Source: Streptomyces albireticuli (GTDB taxonomy: Bacteria; Actinomycetota; Actinomycetes; Streptomycetales; Streptomycetaceae). From it: DNA of 64,000 nucleotides. Below are positions 18,380-26,340 of the stretch, piece after piece. Both the position numbers and the translations under genes were made by a program. Position 1 is the stretch's first letter; each line of letters begins with the position of its first letter. The stretch is from the NCBI RefSeq assembly GCF_002192455.1, contig NZ_CP021744.1:2386001-2450000 (forward strand). The letters are read 5' to 3'. The notes under the pieces are model-generated. The model ran no database searches and had not been told where the DNA came from. It saw only the letters and a list, made by a program, of their open reading frames with translations.

Positions 18380-18839
18380 GGGGTCACGTCTCCTCTGCGT
18401 GGGGGCGCGCGGGCGAGGCGCGCGGCGTCGGGTTCGGCTGCCTGTCTCCGGCCCGCCGTTCCCGGCACGGCGGCGGAAGGTTCGAAGAGCGCCGGGGCCG
18501 GGGCGTGGTGGGCCGGAGAGCCGGAAGGAACGCGGGGGCCGGGGTGCCGCAGGGATCACCTGCGCTCGCGCACGGGGCCACAACCGCTGATCGCTCGATG
18601 GAGCGGGACGTTCGGCTTCTTCCACGCTAGGACAGCCCGCGCTCGCTGTCTGCACAATTACTCGGTCTTCCTACTATCTGAGACGGAGGCTCGGCCGTCC
18701 GGGCGAAGAGCCCCTCCTCGCCGGTGGGACGGGGGCCTCCGGACGGCCGCCTACTCAGCGCGCGCCGGACCGGCCTGAGTAGCGGTCCTGAGTACCCGCG
18801 CCGATCCGGGCGGCGGACCGGTCGGCGAAAGTAAGGCCC
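18380..18839. other. 460-bp divergent intergenic region
   Basis: No convincing gene. It should hold the promoters of the small Arg-rich gene (leftward) and of the phospholipid-type operon (rightward). An AT-richer stretch lies around 18640-18690. CTGAGTA repeats next to the right-hand operon are listed separately. Confidence 0.6.
18751..18794. promoter_or_regulatory. CTGAGTA repeats before the phospholipid operon
   Basis: CTACTCAG (18751-18758) and CTGAGTAG (18775-18782) form a perfect 8-bp inverted repeat with a 16-nt spacer; a third CTGAGTA follows at 18788-18794. It ends 45 bp before the start codon at 18840, a typical operator position. Confidence 0.45.
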
Positions 18840-19421
18840 ATGAACGGCCTGTACGCACTCAAGCCCTGGTACGCGGCCCGCCTCGGCGGGCTGCGCGCCG
18901 CGCTCGCCCGGCACGGGGTGTCCCCGGACACCCTGACCGCCGCCGGCGTGCTCAGCGCGGCCGGCGCGGGGGCGGCGCTCGCGCTGCTGCCCGCGCCCCT
19001 GGCAGCCGCCCCCGTCGCGTTCCTCCTCGCCGCGCGCCTCGCCTTCGCCAACCTCGACGGCGCGCTCGCCCGCGACACCGGGCGCACCACGCGCCGGGGC
19101 GCGGTGCTCAACGAGCTCGGGGACCGGGCGGCCGATCTGCTCGTCCTCGCCGGCTTCCTGCCGCTCGCGCCGCTGTGGCTGGTGGCGGTGGCAGCGCTCG
19201 CCGCGACGCTGCCGTCCTGGGTGTCGCTCGCGGGTGCGGCGGCGGGTGCCGCCCGGCGCAACGGCGGCCCGGTGGGCAAGACGGAACGCTGTCTGCTGGC
19301 GGTCGTGGCGGCGGCGACGGGCTGGGCCGTGCCGGTGCTCGTCGTGGTCGCGGTGGGCTCGGCGCTGACGGCGCTGTTCCGGCTGGGGTGGCTGTGGCGC
19401 GAGCTGGGTGCGAGCCGGTGA
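18840..19421 (+). CDS. CDP-alcohol phosphatidyltransferase family membrane protein
   Basis: A 193-residue integral membrane protein with about five or six helices. The family transfers a phosphatidyl group from CDP-diacylglycerol to an alcohol. The signature region NLDGALARDTGRTTRRG is followed by AVLNELGDRAAD. Against the consensus DxxDGxxARx8GxxxDxxxD, the first Asp is Ala and the third is Asn; the DG, AR, G and final D are kept. Two metal ligands therefore appear altered and activity is uncertain. It overlaps the next gene by GTGA, so the three genes form an operon. Confidence 0.75.
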   Translation: MNGLYALKPWYAARLGGLRAALARHGVSPDTLTAAGVLSAAGAGAALALLPAPLAAAPVAFLLAARLAFANLDGALARDTGRTTRRGAVLNELGDRAADLLVLAGFLPLAPLWLVAVAALAATLPSWVSLAGAAAGAARRNGGPVGKTERCLLAVVAAATGWAVPVLVVVAVGSALTALFRLGWLWRELGASR

Positions 19422-20294
19422 ACGCCTACATAGCCAACGAGGACGTGCTCACCCGCGTCGTACCCGTCGTCGCCGGCGCGCTGGCCGTGGGCGGGGTGGC
19501 CGTGGCGGCGCTCCCCGCGCGCGTGGGGATGCGCCGTGAGCTGCGCCGCCGCTGGTGCACCTGGGCCGTGGCGGCACCGCTGTTCCTCGGCGCGCTGTGC
19601 ATGGGCCCGTTCGGCGGGGCGCTGCTGGCCGTGATGCTGGGCCTGGTCGCGGTCGCCGAGTACGCCCGGATGGTGCGTCTGGGGCGGGGCGAGCGGGTGG
19701 TGCTGAGCACCGCCGCCGTGCTGGTCCCGCTGCTGGGGATTCTCTCGGACGTGGCGCCGCGCGTCTTCGACCTGCGGCTCGTCGCCCTGCTGCTCGTGGC
19801 GGGCGCGCTGCCCGCGCTGCTGTCCGGCGACACCCGCCCGGGGCGGTGAGCGGGCCGCGCGCACGGTCTTCGGACTGCTGTGGATCCCGGTCGCCCTGAC
19901 CGGGCTCGTGCTGCTGGACGACACCGTGGTCGCCATCGGTGTGGCCGTCGCCTTCGGCGACATCGGCGCCTGGTGCGGGGGCATGCTGCTGGCCCGGATG
20001 GGTGGCGGGCTCGCCCGGCCGCTGTCGCGGCTCTCGCCCGGCAAGACCTGGGCGGGGGTGCTCGGCGCGGGCATGGGCGTGGCCGCGGGCCTGGACGTCG
20101 CCGGCGCGTTCACCGTCACCCTGTGGGCGGCGGTGCTGGCCGGCTGCGTCTTCGGCGACCTCCTCGAATCCATGATCAAGCGCGAGGCCGGCGTCAAGGA
20201 CGCGGGCACCTGGCTGCCGGGCTTCGGCGGTCTCCTCGACCGGATCGACTCGCTGCTGGTGGCGCTGCTGCTCGCGATGGTGGTGACGCTGTGA
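19418..20294 (+). pseudogene. CDP-diglyceride synthetase-like gene, frameshifted
   Basis: A phosphatidate cytidylyltransferase-like membrane protein read in two frames. The first part runs from GTG 19418 to TGA 19847-19849 (143 residues, several membrane helices). The second continues in the +1 frame through ERAARTVFGLLWIPVALTGL, GDIGAWCGGMLLARMGGGLA and the family signature SMIKREAGVKDAG followed by LPGFGGLLDRIDS, ending at 20294. Removing one G from the GGGG run at 19840-19843 restores one frame of about 292 residues. The normal ends are kept: GTGA overlaps with both neighbours. Either a recent mutation, a sequencing error, or recoding. Confidence 0.8.
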
Positions 20295-21370
20295 GGACGG
20301 TTTCTGCTCACGGAGACGGGACCGCGACGGCCGCGGTCCGGCCGCGCCGGCGCCACGGCACACCCGGCGGTGGCACACGCCGTGTCGCCGGGCGGGCGCG
20401 CGTACGAGCCCTCGCGCCCCGTCGGCGCGGCCCGCGGGGCACGGCGCTCCGGGGCCGGCTGGGCAGGGTCGTACGCGGTCCCGCCCGGCACCGGACGGTG
20501 GTGGCCGGGCGCCCGAGGGGCGCTGTGCGTGCCGCGCATCCGGGTGGGCTCGCCACCGAGCTGTACGCCGCGCGCGGTTCCCTCCTCACCGGACGACGCG
20601 CCCGGCGGAGGGCCGGAGCCCTGGGGCGTACGGGCCGCGGCGCCGCCCCGCCCACCGGTCCGCGTGACGGCCGGCCCGCCCGCCGCGCCGTCGCCGCCGC
20701 GTGGTTGCGGCGCGCCCTGTGGACGGTCGCGCTGACCCTCACGGGCGGGGTCTCCCGGAGCGGCCGGCTGCCCCGCGGCGGGTGCGTCGTCGTCGCCAAC
20801 CACTCCTCGCACGCCGACACGGCCGCCCTCCTCGCCGCGCTGGACGCGCGGCACGCGCCGCTGATCGGCGCCGCCGCCGACTACTGGTTCGCCACGCCGT
20901 GGCGGCGCCGCGTCTGCCGACGGCTCGCGGCGGGCTTCCCGGTACGGCGCACCGGGGGCGGGCTGACGGACCTGCTGGCGACGGCCGGCGAACTGCGCGC
21001 GGGCCGGGCCGTGGTGCTCTTCCCCGAGGGCACCCGCCGCGGCGACGGGGAGGACGGCGAGGTCGGCGCGTTCCACCGGGGCGCGCTGCTGCTCGCGGAG
21101 CGGGCCGGGGTGCCGGTGGTACCGGTGGGGATCGCGGGTACGGACCGGCTGCTGCCCAAGCACGGCAGGCTGCGCCGGTCGGCCGTACGGGTCCGCATCG
21201 GCGAGCCGCTGTACGGCGCGGTCTCCCCCGACCGGGCCCGTACGGCCGTCGCGGCCCTCACCGCCCGGGCGGGGGGAACGGGCCGGGGCGGTCGCCCACC
21301 AGCCGTGGAACGGGGTGCCGTTCAAGATCTACGCGGCCGCGGCGGGCCGGGCGGAGGTCCCGGCCGGTGA
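20291..21370 (+). CDS. 1-acyl-sn-glycerol-3-phosphate acyltransferase-like protein (PlsC family)
   Basis: A 359-residue frame whose C-terminal 220 residues are a PlsC acyltransferase: VVVANHSSHADTAALLAALD (HX4D catalytic motif), FATPWRRRVCRRLAAGFPVR, VLFPEGTRRGDGED (substrate-phosphate motif) and VPVVPVGIAGTDRLLPK. Expected role is acylation of a lysophospholipid-type acceptor. The first 140 residues are Arg/Ala/Gly-rich, resemble no domain, and have visibly lower third-position GC than the rest; they may be a disordered extension or decayed DNA. The GTG at 20291 overlaps the preceding stop (GTGA); an internal TTG at 20705 is an alternative start. Confidence 0.7.
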   Translation: MRTVSAHGDGTATAAVRPRRRHGTPGGGTRRVAGRARVRALAPRRRGPRGTALRGRLGRVVRGPARHRTVVAGRPRGAVRAAHPGGLATELYAARGSLLTGRRARRRAGALGRTGRGAAPPTGPRDGRPARRAVAAAWLRRALWTVALTLTGGVSRSGRLPRGGCVVVANHSSHADTAALLAALDARHAPLIGAAADYWFATPWRRRVCRRLAAGFPVRRTGGGLTDLLATAGELRAGRAVVLFPEGTRRGDGEDGEVGAFHRGALLLAERAGVPVVPVGIAGTDRLLPKHGRLRRSAVRVRIGEPLYGAVSPDRARTAVAALTARAGGTGRGGRPPAVERGAVQDLRGRGGPGGGPGR

Positions 21371-21755
21371 CTTCCTCGCCGCCGCGGCGAAGGCCCGGTC
21401 GGCGCGCACCGTGGGCGTGGGGCTCGCGTTCGCGGCCCTGGGCGTCGCGGCCCTGGGCGTCGCGGCCCTGGGCGTCGCGGCCCTGGGCGTCGCGGCCCTG
21501 GGCGTCGCGGCCCTGGGCGTCGCGGCCCGCCGGCTGCGCCGGCTCCATCCGCTCTACCTCGTCCTGCTGGGCGGCGGCTTCACCGCCGGCCTGGCACTGA
21601 TCGTGGCGGGCCGGCGCCGACGCGCCGGGAGTCGTGGCAGGGGCGTGACAACGTCTCCACAGGACCTCCATGCTCCGCCGCCTATGGTGATCGCCGCGGC
21701 AACGCCGCGATCTTGTCCGGAACACCGCTTGACCGAACCACCGGAGGACGCTTCC
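21315..21755 (+). other. Open frame with AALGV repeats before the SH3-like gene; gene status doubtful
   Basis: From a GTG at 21315 the frame stays open without a stop into the next gene. It would encode VPFKIYAAAAGRAEVPAGDF, a hydrophobic stretch made of six AALGV repeats, RRLRRLHPLYLVLLGGGFTA and a polar tail. Two possible membrane segments are visible. Because it has no stop of its own, and the region 21640-21755 looks non-coding, I do not call it a gene; it could be the remnant of one. Confidence 0.35.
21432..21528. repeat. Perfect 15-bp tandem repeat, six copies plus a partial
   Basis: Unit GCGGCCCTGGGCGTC at 21432-21446, repeated six times without mismatch to 21521, then 7 bp of a seventh unit. 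A multiple of three, so no reading frame is disturbed by copy-number change. A likely variable-number locus. Confidence 0.95.
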
Positions 21756-22091
21756 GTGCGCCGAATATCCCTTGTGTCCCTCACGCTCACCACGGCCGCG
21801 CTCATCGGCGGCACCGCCGTGATCGCCGCCCCGGCGCAGGCCGCCGCCAAGGTGTGCAACGCCGACAACGCCATGATCTACACCGACGGCACCCGGCTGC
21901 GCGCCAAGGCCGGCTCGTCCGGCGCCGTCAAGGGCCAGCTCTACTTCAAGGACCCGATCCGGATCACCGGCAAGTCGGGCGGCTGGGACCGCGTCGTCCT
22001 GAAGGCCAAGAGCCGCGGCGGCCTGCCCAAGGGCACCACCGGCTGGGTGGCCCACTCCCACATCATCCCGCCCTACTGCGGCGGCCTGTGA
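21756..22091 (+). CDS. Small secreted SH3-like protein
   Basis: A 111-residue secreted protein. The signal peptide (RRISLVSLTLTTAALIGGTA to about residue 31, APAQAAA) precedes KVCNADNAMIYTDGTRLRAK, QLYFKDPIRITGKSGGWDRV and a C-terminal GWVAHSHIIPPYCGGL. The pattern resembles the bacterial SH3 family of Streptomyces exported proteins; two cysteines could form a disulfide. The GTG at 21756 has GGAGG 8 nt upstream, which decides the start although the frame is open further up. Role unknown, possibly binding cell-wall material. Confidence 0.85.
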   Translation: MRRISLVSLTLTTAALIGGTAVIAAPAQAAAKVCNADNAMIYTDGTRLRAKAGSSGAVKGQLYFKDPIRITGKSGGWDRVVLKAKSRGGLPKGTTGWVAHSHIIPPYCGGL

Positions 22092-22096
22092 CAGCT

Positions 22097-22124
22097 GTGC
22101 CGGGCCCTCGGCCGGGCCCGGCAC
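22097..22124. terminator. Terminator after the SH3-like gene
   Basis: An 11-bp perfect stem (22097-22107 with 22114-22124) and a 6-nt loop, 5 bp after the stop codon. Confidence 0.75.
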
Positions 22125-22128
22125 GACA

Positions 22129-22164
22129 CCGCCCCCGTCCGGCTGGGGGGCCGGACGGGGGCGG
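22129..22164. terminator. Terminator after pruA
   Basis: A 15-bp perfect GC-rich stem (22129-22143 with 22150-22164) and a 6-nt loop, 20 bp from the pruA stop. It stands in tandem with the previous hairpin, one for each convergent gene. Confidence 0.75.
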
Positions 22165-22184
22165 GGCTCAGCAGCGGGCCGGGA

Positions 22185-23816
22185 TCAGCCCATGTGCGGG
22201 TAGCGGTAGTCGGTCGGCGGGACCAGGGTCTCCTTGATGGAGCGGGTCGACGTCCAGCGCATCAGGTTGGACGCGGCGCCGGCCTTGTCGTTCGTGCCCG
22301 AGGCACGGCCGCCGCCGAAGGGCTGCTGGCCGACGACGGCGCCGGTCGACTTGTCGTTGATGTAGAAGTTGCCCGCGGCGAAGCGGAGCTTCTCCATCGC
22401 GTCGGCCGCGGCGTAGCGGTCCTGGGCGATGACCGAGCCGGTCAGCGCGTACGCCGAGACGGACTCCATCTGGGCCAGCATCGCGTCGAAGTCGGCGTCC
22501 TCGTAGACGTGCACGGCCAGGATCGGGCCGAAGTACTCGGTCGTGAAGACCTCGTTCGCCGGGTCGGTGCACTCGATGACCGTCGGGCGGACGAAGTAGC
22601 CGACCGAGTCGTCGTACGTGCCGCCGGCCACGATGGTGCAGGTCGGGTCGGACTTGGCGCGGTCGATCGCGGCCTTGTTCTTGGCGAAGGAGCGCTCGTC
22701 GATGACGGCGCCGATGAAGTGGGCCAGGTTGGTGACGTCACCCATGGTGATGCCGTCGACCTCGGCCGCGAACTCCTCCTTGAAGCCGTTCTCCCAGATG
22801 GAGCGCGGGATGTAGGCGCGGGAGGAGGCCGAACACTTCTGGCCCTGGAACTCGAAGGAGCCGCGGGTCAGCGCGGTCTTGAGGATCTCGCGGTCGGCGC
22901 TCGGGTGGGCGACGACGAAGTCCTTGCCGCCGGTCTCGCCGACCAGGCGCGGGTAGGACTTGTACTTCTCGATGTTGTTGCCGACCGTCTTCCAGAGGTA
23001 CTGGAAGGTCTTGGTCGAGCCGGTGAAGTGGATGCCGGCCAGCTCGGGGTGGTTCAGGGCCACCTCGGAGACGGCGATGCCGTCGCCCGTCACCAGGTTG
23101 ATGACGCCCTTGGGCAGGCCCGCCTCCTCCAGGAGCTCCATCAGGAGCACGGCGGAGTGCGTCTGGGTCGGGGACGGCTTCCACACGACCACGTTGCCCA
23201 TGAGGGCGGGGGCGGTCGGCAGGTTGCCGGCGATCGCGGTGAAGTTGAACGGCGTGATCGCGTAGACGAAGCCCTCGAGCGGGCGGTGGTCGCTGCGGTT
23301 CCACACGCCGGCGGAGTTGGCGACCGGCTGCTCGGCGAGGATCTGGCGCGCGAAGTGCACGTTGAAGCGCCAGAAGTCGACGAGCTCGCACGGGGTGTCG
23401 ATCTCGGCCTGCTGGGCGGTCTTCGACTGGCCCAGCATGGTGGAGGCGGCCAGCGTCTCGCGCCAGGGGCCCGCCAGCAGCTCGGCGGCGCGCAGGATGA
23501 TCGCGGCGCGGTCGTCGAAGGACATGGCGCGCCAGGCCGGGGCGGCGGCCAGGGCGGCGTCGACCGCGTCCTGGGCGTCCTGGGTGGTGGCGTTGCGGAA
23601 GGTGCCGATGCGGGCCGAGTGGTTGTGCGGCTGCACGACGTCGAACGGCTCGCCGCCGCCCATGCGCTTCTCACCGTTGATGGTCATCGGGAGGTCGATG
23701 GGGTTGCCCGCCAGCTCCTTGAGCTTGGCCTCGAGGCGGGCACGCTCCGGGCTGCCGGGCGCGTAGCTGTGCACCGGCTCGTTGACCGGGGCGGGGACCT
23801 GGGTCACTGCGTCCAT
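22185..23816 (-). CDS. pruA: L-glutamate gamma-semialdehyde (1-pyrroline-5-carboxylate) dehydrogenase
   Basis: A 543-residue aldehyde dehydrogenase oxidising glutamate semialdehyde to glutamate with NAD+, second step of proline catabolism. Motifs: YAITPFNFTAIAGNLPTAPA, VVWKPSPTQTHSAVLLMELL (NAD-binding Lys), HFTGSTKTFQYLW, the catalytic Glu in LVGETGGKDFVV and nucleophile Cys in FEFQGQKCSASSRAYIP, ending PFGGGRASGTNDKAG. Full length and of the monofunctional type. AAGGAG lies 11 nt before the ATG. It is 46 bp downstream of the proline dehydrogenase gene, so one operon. Confidence 0.96.
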   Translation of the reverse strand: MDAVTQVPAPVNEPVHSYAPGSPERARLEAKLKELAGNPIDLPMTINGEKRMGGGEPFDVVQPHNHSARIGTFRNATTQDAQDAVDAALAAAPAWRAMSFDDRAAIILRAAELLAGPWRETLAASTMLGQSKTAQQAEIDTPCELVDFWRFNVHFARQILAEQPVANSAGVWNRSDHRPLEGFVYAITPFNFTAIAGNLPTAPALMGNVVVWKPSPTQTHSAVLLMELLEEAGLPKGVINLVTGDGIAVSEVALNHPELAGIHFTGSTKTFQYLWKTVGNNIEKYKSYPRLVGETGGKDFVVAHPSADREILKTALTRGSFEFQGQKCSASSRAYIPRSIWENGFKEEFAAEVDGITMGDVTNLAHFIGAVIDERSFAKNKAAIDRAKSDPTCTIVAGGTYDDSVGYFVRPTVIECTDPANEVFTTEYFGPILAVHVYEDADFDAMLAQMESVSAYALTGSVIAQDRYAAADAMEKLRFAAGNFYINDKSTGAVVGQQPFGGGRASGTNDKAGAASNLMRWTSTRSIKETLVPPTDYRYPHMG

Positions 23817-23862
23817 GAGTTCCGTGTCTCCTTGGGGGCTATGGGGGGAAGGGGGGTGGGGC

Positions 23863-24789
23863 TCAGCCCTTGGTGAGGATGGAGCGGCCGAAGAACAGCA
23901 GGTTCGCCGGCTTCTCGGCGAGACGTCGCATGAAGTAGCCGTACCAGTCGGTGCCGTACGCCGTGTAGACGCGCATCCGGTGGCCCTCGGCGGCCAGGCG
24001 GACGTGCTCGTCGCTGCGGATGCCGTACAGCATCTGGAATTCGTACTCGTCCAGTTTGCGCCCCGCCTGCCGGGCCAGCTCCTGGGTGATGGTGATCAGG
24101 CGCGGGTCGTGCGACCCGATCATCGGGTAGCCCTCGCCCGCCATCAGGATCTTCACGATGCGGACGAACGCCTTGTCGACCTCGGCCTTGTCCTGGTAGG
24201 CGACGGAGGCCGGCTCCTTGTACGCACCCTTCACGATACGCACGCGGCTGCCGGCGGCGGCCAGGCGGCGGGCGTCGTCCTCGGTGCGGAAGAGGTACGC
24301 CTGGATGACGCAGCCGGTCTGCGGGAAGTCCTTCCGCAGTTCCTCGTGGATGGCGAACATGGAGTCGAGGGTGGTGTGGTCCTCGGCGTCCAGCGTGACC
24401 GTGGTGCCGATGGCGGCGGCGGCCTCGACGACCGGGCGGACGTTGGCGAGCGCCAGCTCGTGGCCGCCCTCCAGCGCCTGGCCGAACATGGACAGCTTGA
24501 CGGACATCTCGGCGCGGGTGCCGAGGCCGAGCTCCTTCAGACGGCCGACCAGCTCCAGGTACGCGTCGCGCGCGGCGTACGACTGCTCGACGGTGGTGAT
24601 GTCCTCGCCCACCACGTCCAGGGTGACCTCAAGGCCCTTGTCCGCGGCGTCCCGCACGATCGGGACGACCTGGTCGACGGTCTCGCCGGCGATGAACCGG
24701 TCGACGACCTGCTTGGTGCCCGGGGCTGCCGACACGAAGCGGCGCATCTTGTCGCTGCGCGACGCAGCGAGAATCACGGGACCCAGCAC
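23863..24789 (-). CDS. Proline dehydrogenase (monofunctional)
   Basis: A 308-residue FAD-dependent proline dehydrogenase, first step of proline breakdown, passing electrons to the respiratory chain. The protein starts LGPVILAASRSDKMRRFVSA; the barrel shows EMSVKLSMFGQALEGG, TLDAEDHTTLDSMFAIHEEL, VKGAYKEPASVAYQ, MIGSHDPRLI, EFQMLYGIRSDEHVRLAAEG and the C-terminal RVYTAYGTDWYGYFMRRLAE. The GTG at 24789 is preferred because GGAGGTG is 5 nt upstream and the length fits; the frame is open much further upstream. Operon with pruA, divergent from a PucR-type regulator. Confidence 0.95.
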   Translation of the reverse strand: MLGPVILAASRSDKMRRFVSAAPGTKQVVDRFIAGETVDQVVPIVRDAADKGLEVTLDVVGEDITTVEQSYAARDAYLELVGRLKELGLGTRAEMSVKLSMFGQALEGGHELALANVRPVVEAAAAIGTTVTLDAEDHTTLDSMFAIHEELRKDFPQTGCVIQAYLFRTEDDARRLAAAGSRVRIVKGAYKEPASVAYQDKAEVDKAFVRIVKILMAGEGYPMIGSHDPRLITITQELARQAGRKLDEYEFQMLYGIRSDEHVRLAAEGHRMRVYTAYGTDWYGYFMRRLAEKPANLLFFGRSILTKG

Positions 24790-24838
24790 GGGCACCTCCA
24801 CGATGACGGCCGCCCCCACCTGGGGAGACGGCATAAGT

Positions 24839-24861
24839 AACTCAACGTGAAACGTAGAGTT
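24839..24861. promoter_or_regulatory. Inverted repeat in the proline operon/PucR gap
   Basis: AACTCAACGT-GAA-ACGTAGAGTT: 10-bp arms with a single mismatch, 50 bp upstream of the proline dehydrogenase start and 119 bp from the regulator. A good candidate site for the divergent PucR-type regulator. Confidence 0.5.
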
Positions 24862-24979
24862 CGCACCACCGCGCCACCATCGACAGCTGTCACGCATCCG
24901 TGGCCGGGATCTCAGACAGATGTATGACAATAGGAGAACCGACATAGGGAACATCCGAGGAAAGGAGCGGGGGGCTCGC

Positions 24980-26212
24980 ATGCGGGGCGACTATCAGCAG
25001 CTCGTGGACGACATCTCGGCGGCGCTCGGCGCGCCCGCGACGCTGGAGGACCGCGACTTCGTGCTGATCGCGTTCGGCGCGCACGGCGACGACGACGTCG
25101 AGCTGACGATGGACCCGGTGCGCACCCGCTCGATCCTCCAGCGGCGGTCGACGGCGGCCGTACGGGCGTGGTTCGAGGCGTTCGGCATCGCGCGGGCCCA
25201 GGCGCCGCTGCGGATCCCGCCGGACCCGGCGGCCGGGGTCTTCAAGGGCCGCATCTGCCTGCCCGTACGCCATCGGGGCGTGGTCCACGGCTATGTGTGG
25301 CTGCTGGACGACGAGCAGCTGGCCGGCCTGGACCTGAGCGGTCCACCGGCCGACCCGCGGCTCGCCCAGGCGATGGAGACCGCCGCCCGGATCGGGGCGC
25401 TGCTGGCCGCCGAGGCCCGCGCGGAGGCCGAGCTGGGCGAGCTCCTGCGGGAACTGCTGATCGGCCGGCCGGCGGGGCGGGACGCGGCGCGGGCCGCGCT
25501 GCGGGAGGCGCTCGGCCCCTCGGGCGACGGGCCGCTGGTGCTGATGGCCGTGACCCCGTGGCGGGCGGCGGGCGACGCCGAGGGCGAGGAGGCGGAGGGC
25601 GCCGGCTCGGCACTGGCGGCGCAGTCGGGCGTGGCGGCGCTGTGCGCGGTGCCGGACAGCCTGCCGGACGGCTCGCCGGCCCTGGCCGCGCTGATCCGGC
25701 TGCGGGCCATGGCCTCCCCGGCACCCGCGCGGACGGCCGCCGACCGGCTGCTGCGCTCGCCGCGCGCGGGCGGCCCGCCGGCGGCGGGCGTCGCGCCCGT
25801 GTCCGCGACGGCCGGGCTCGCCGCGCCGCGCCGCGGCCTCGCCGAGCTGTCGGCCGCCTGGGTGGAGGCGCTGTCCGCGGCCCGCGCGGCGGCGGCCGAG
25901 CCCCGGCTGGGCCCGGTCGCGGAGTGGGCGGACATCGGCCCGTACCGCGCGCTGGCCGCGCTGCCCCCGGAGGCCGGCGCGGACCCCTCCGTACGCCCGC
26001 TGCTGGCCGCGGCCCACGCCGAACTGGCCCGCACCGCGGAGGCCTTCCTCGACTGCGCCGGCCAGGCCGGCCGCACGGCCGCGGCCCTCGGCATCCACCG
26101 CCAGACCCTCTACTACCGCCTGGCCCGCGTGGAACAGCTCACGGGCCTCGACCTGGACGAGGGCGAGGACCGGCTGCTGCTCCACATGGGTCTGAAGGCG
26201 GCGCGGCTCTGA
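24980..26212 (+). CDS. PucR family transcriptional regulator, probable regulator of proline catabolism
   Basis: A 410-residue PucR-type regulator. The N-terminal and middle parts hold a GAF-like sensing region (about 1-170) and an Ala-rich segment; the C-terminal PucR helix-turn-helix reads [20 protein letters not shown], then [20 protein letters not shown]. Such proteins often sense the pathway substrate and control the adjacent catabolic operon. The divergent arrangement with proline dehydrogenase and pruA supports this. The ATG at 24980 is chosen because GGAG and GGGGG motifs precede it; an upstream ATG at 24920 is possible. Confidence 0.88.
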   Translation: MRGDYQQLVDDISAALGAPATLEDRDFVLIAFGAHGDDDVELTMDPVRTRSILQRRSTAAVRAWFEAFGIARAQAPLRIPPDPAAGVFKGRICLPVRHRGVVHGYVWLLDDEQLAGLDLSGPPADPRLAQAMETAARIGALLAAEARAEAELGELLRELLIGRPAGRDAARAALREALGPSGDGPLVLMAVTPWRAAGDAEGEEAEGAGSALAAQSGVAALCAVPDSLPDGSPALAALIRLRAMASPAPARTAADRLLRSPRAGGPPAAGVAPVSATAGLAAPRRGLAELSAAWVEALSAARAAAAEPRLGPVAEWADIGPYRALAALPPEAGADPSVRPLLAAAHAELARTAEAFLDCAGQAGRTAAALGIHRQTLYYRLARVEQLTGLDLDEGEDRLLLHMGLKAARL

Positions 26213-26340
26213 CGGCGGCGGGCGCCCGGCCGGCCCCGGGGACGCGGGTCGCGCCGCGCCGCGCGCCGACCGTCACGAAAGATTGACCGACAGTAATTTC
26301 GGATGGTTTCCGGTGGCCGGTCTTCGTCGTTGGTTCGGTC

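Noticed and set aside
19418..20294. Programmed +1 frameshifting of the CdsA-like gene as a definite call.
   Set aside because: No known slippery site or stimulatory structure was recognised; an indel in a G run is the simpler explanation.
21432..21528. Regular repeats that might suggest a CRISPR array.
   Set aside because: Units are 15 bp, directly adjacent and without spacers, and no cas genes are near; it is a minisatellite.
21315..22091. One 258-codon gene joining the AALGV region to the SH3-like protein.
   Set aside because: A signal peptide with its own GTG and GGAGG begins at 21756, and the joining part looks non-coding.
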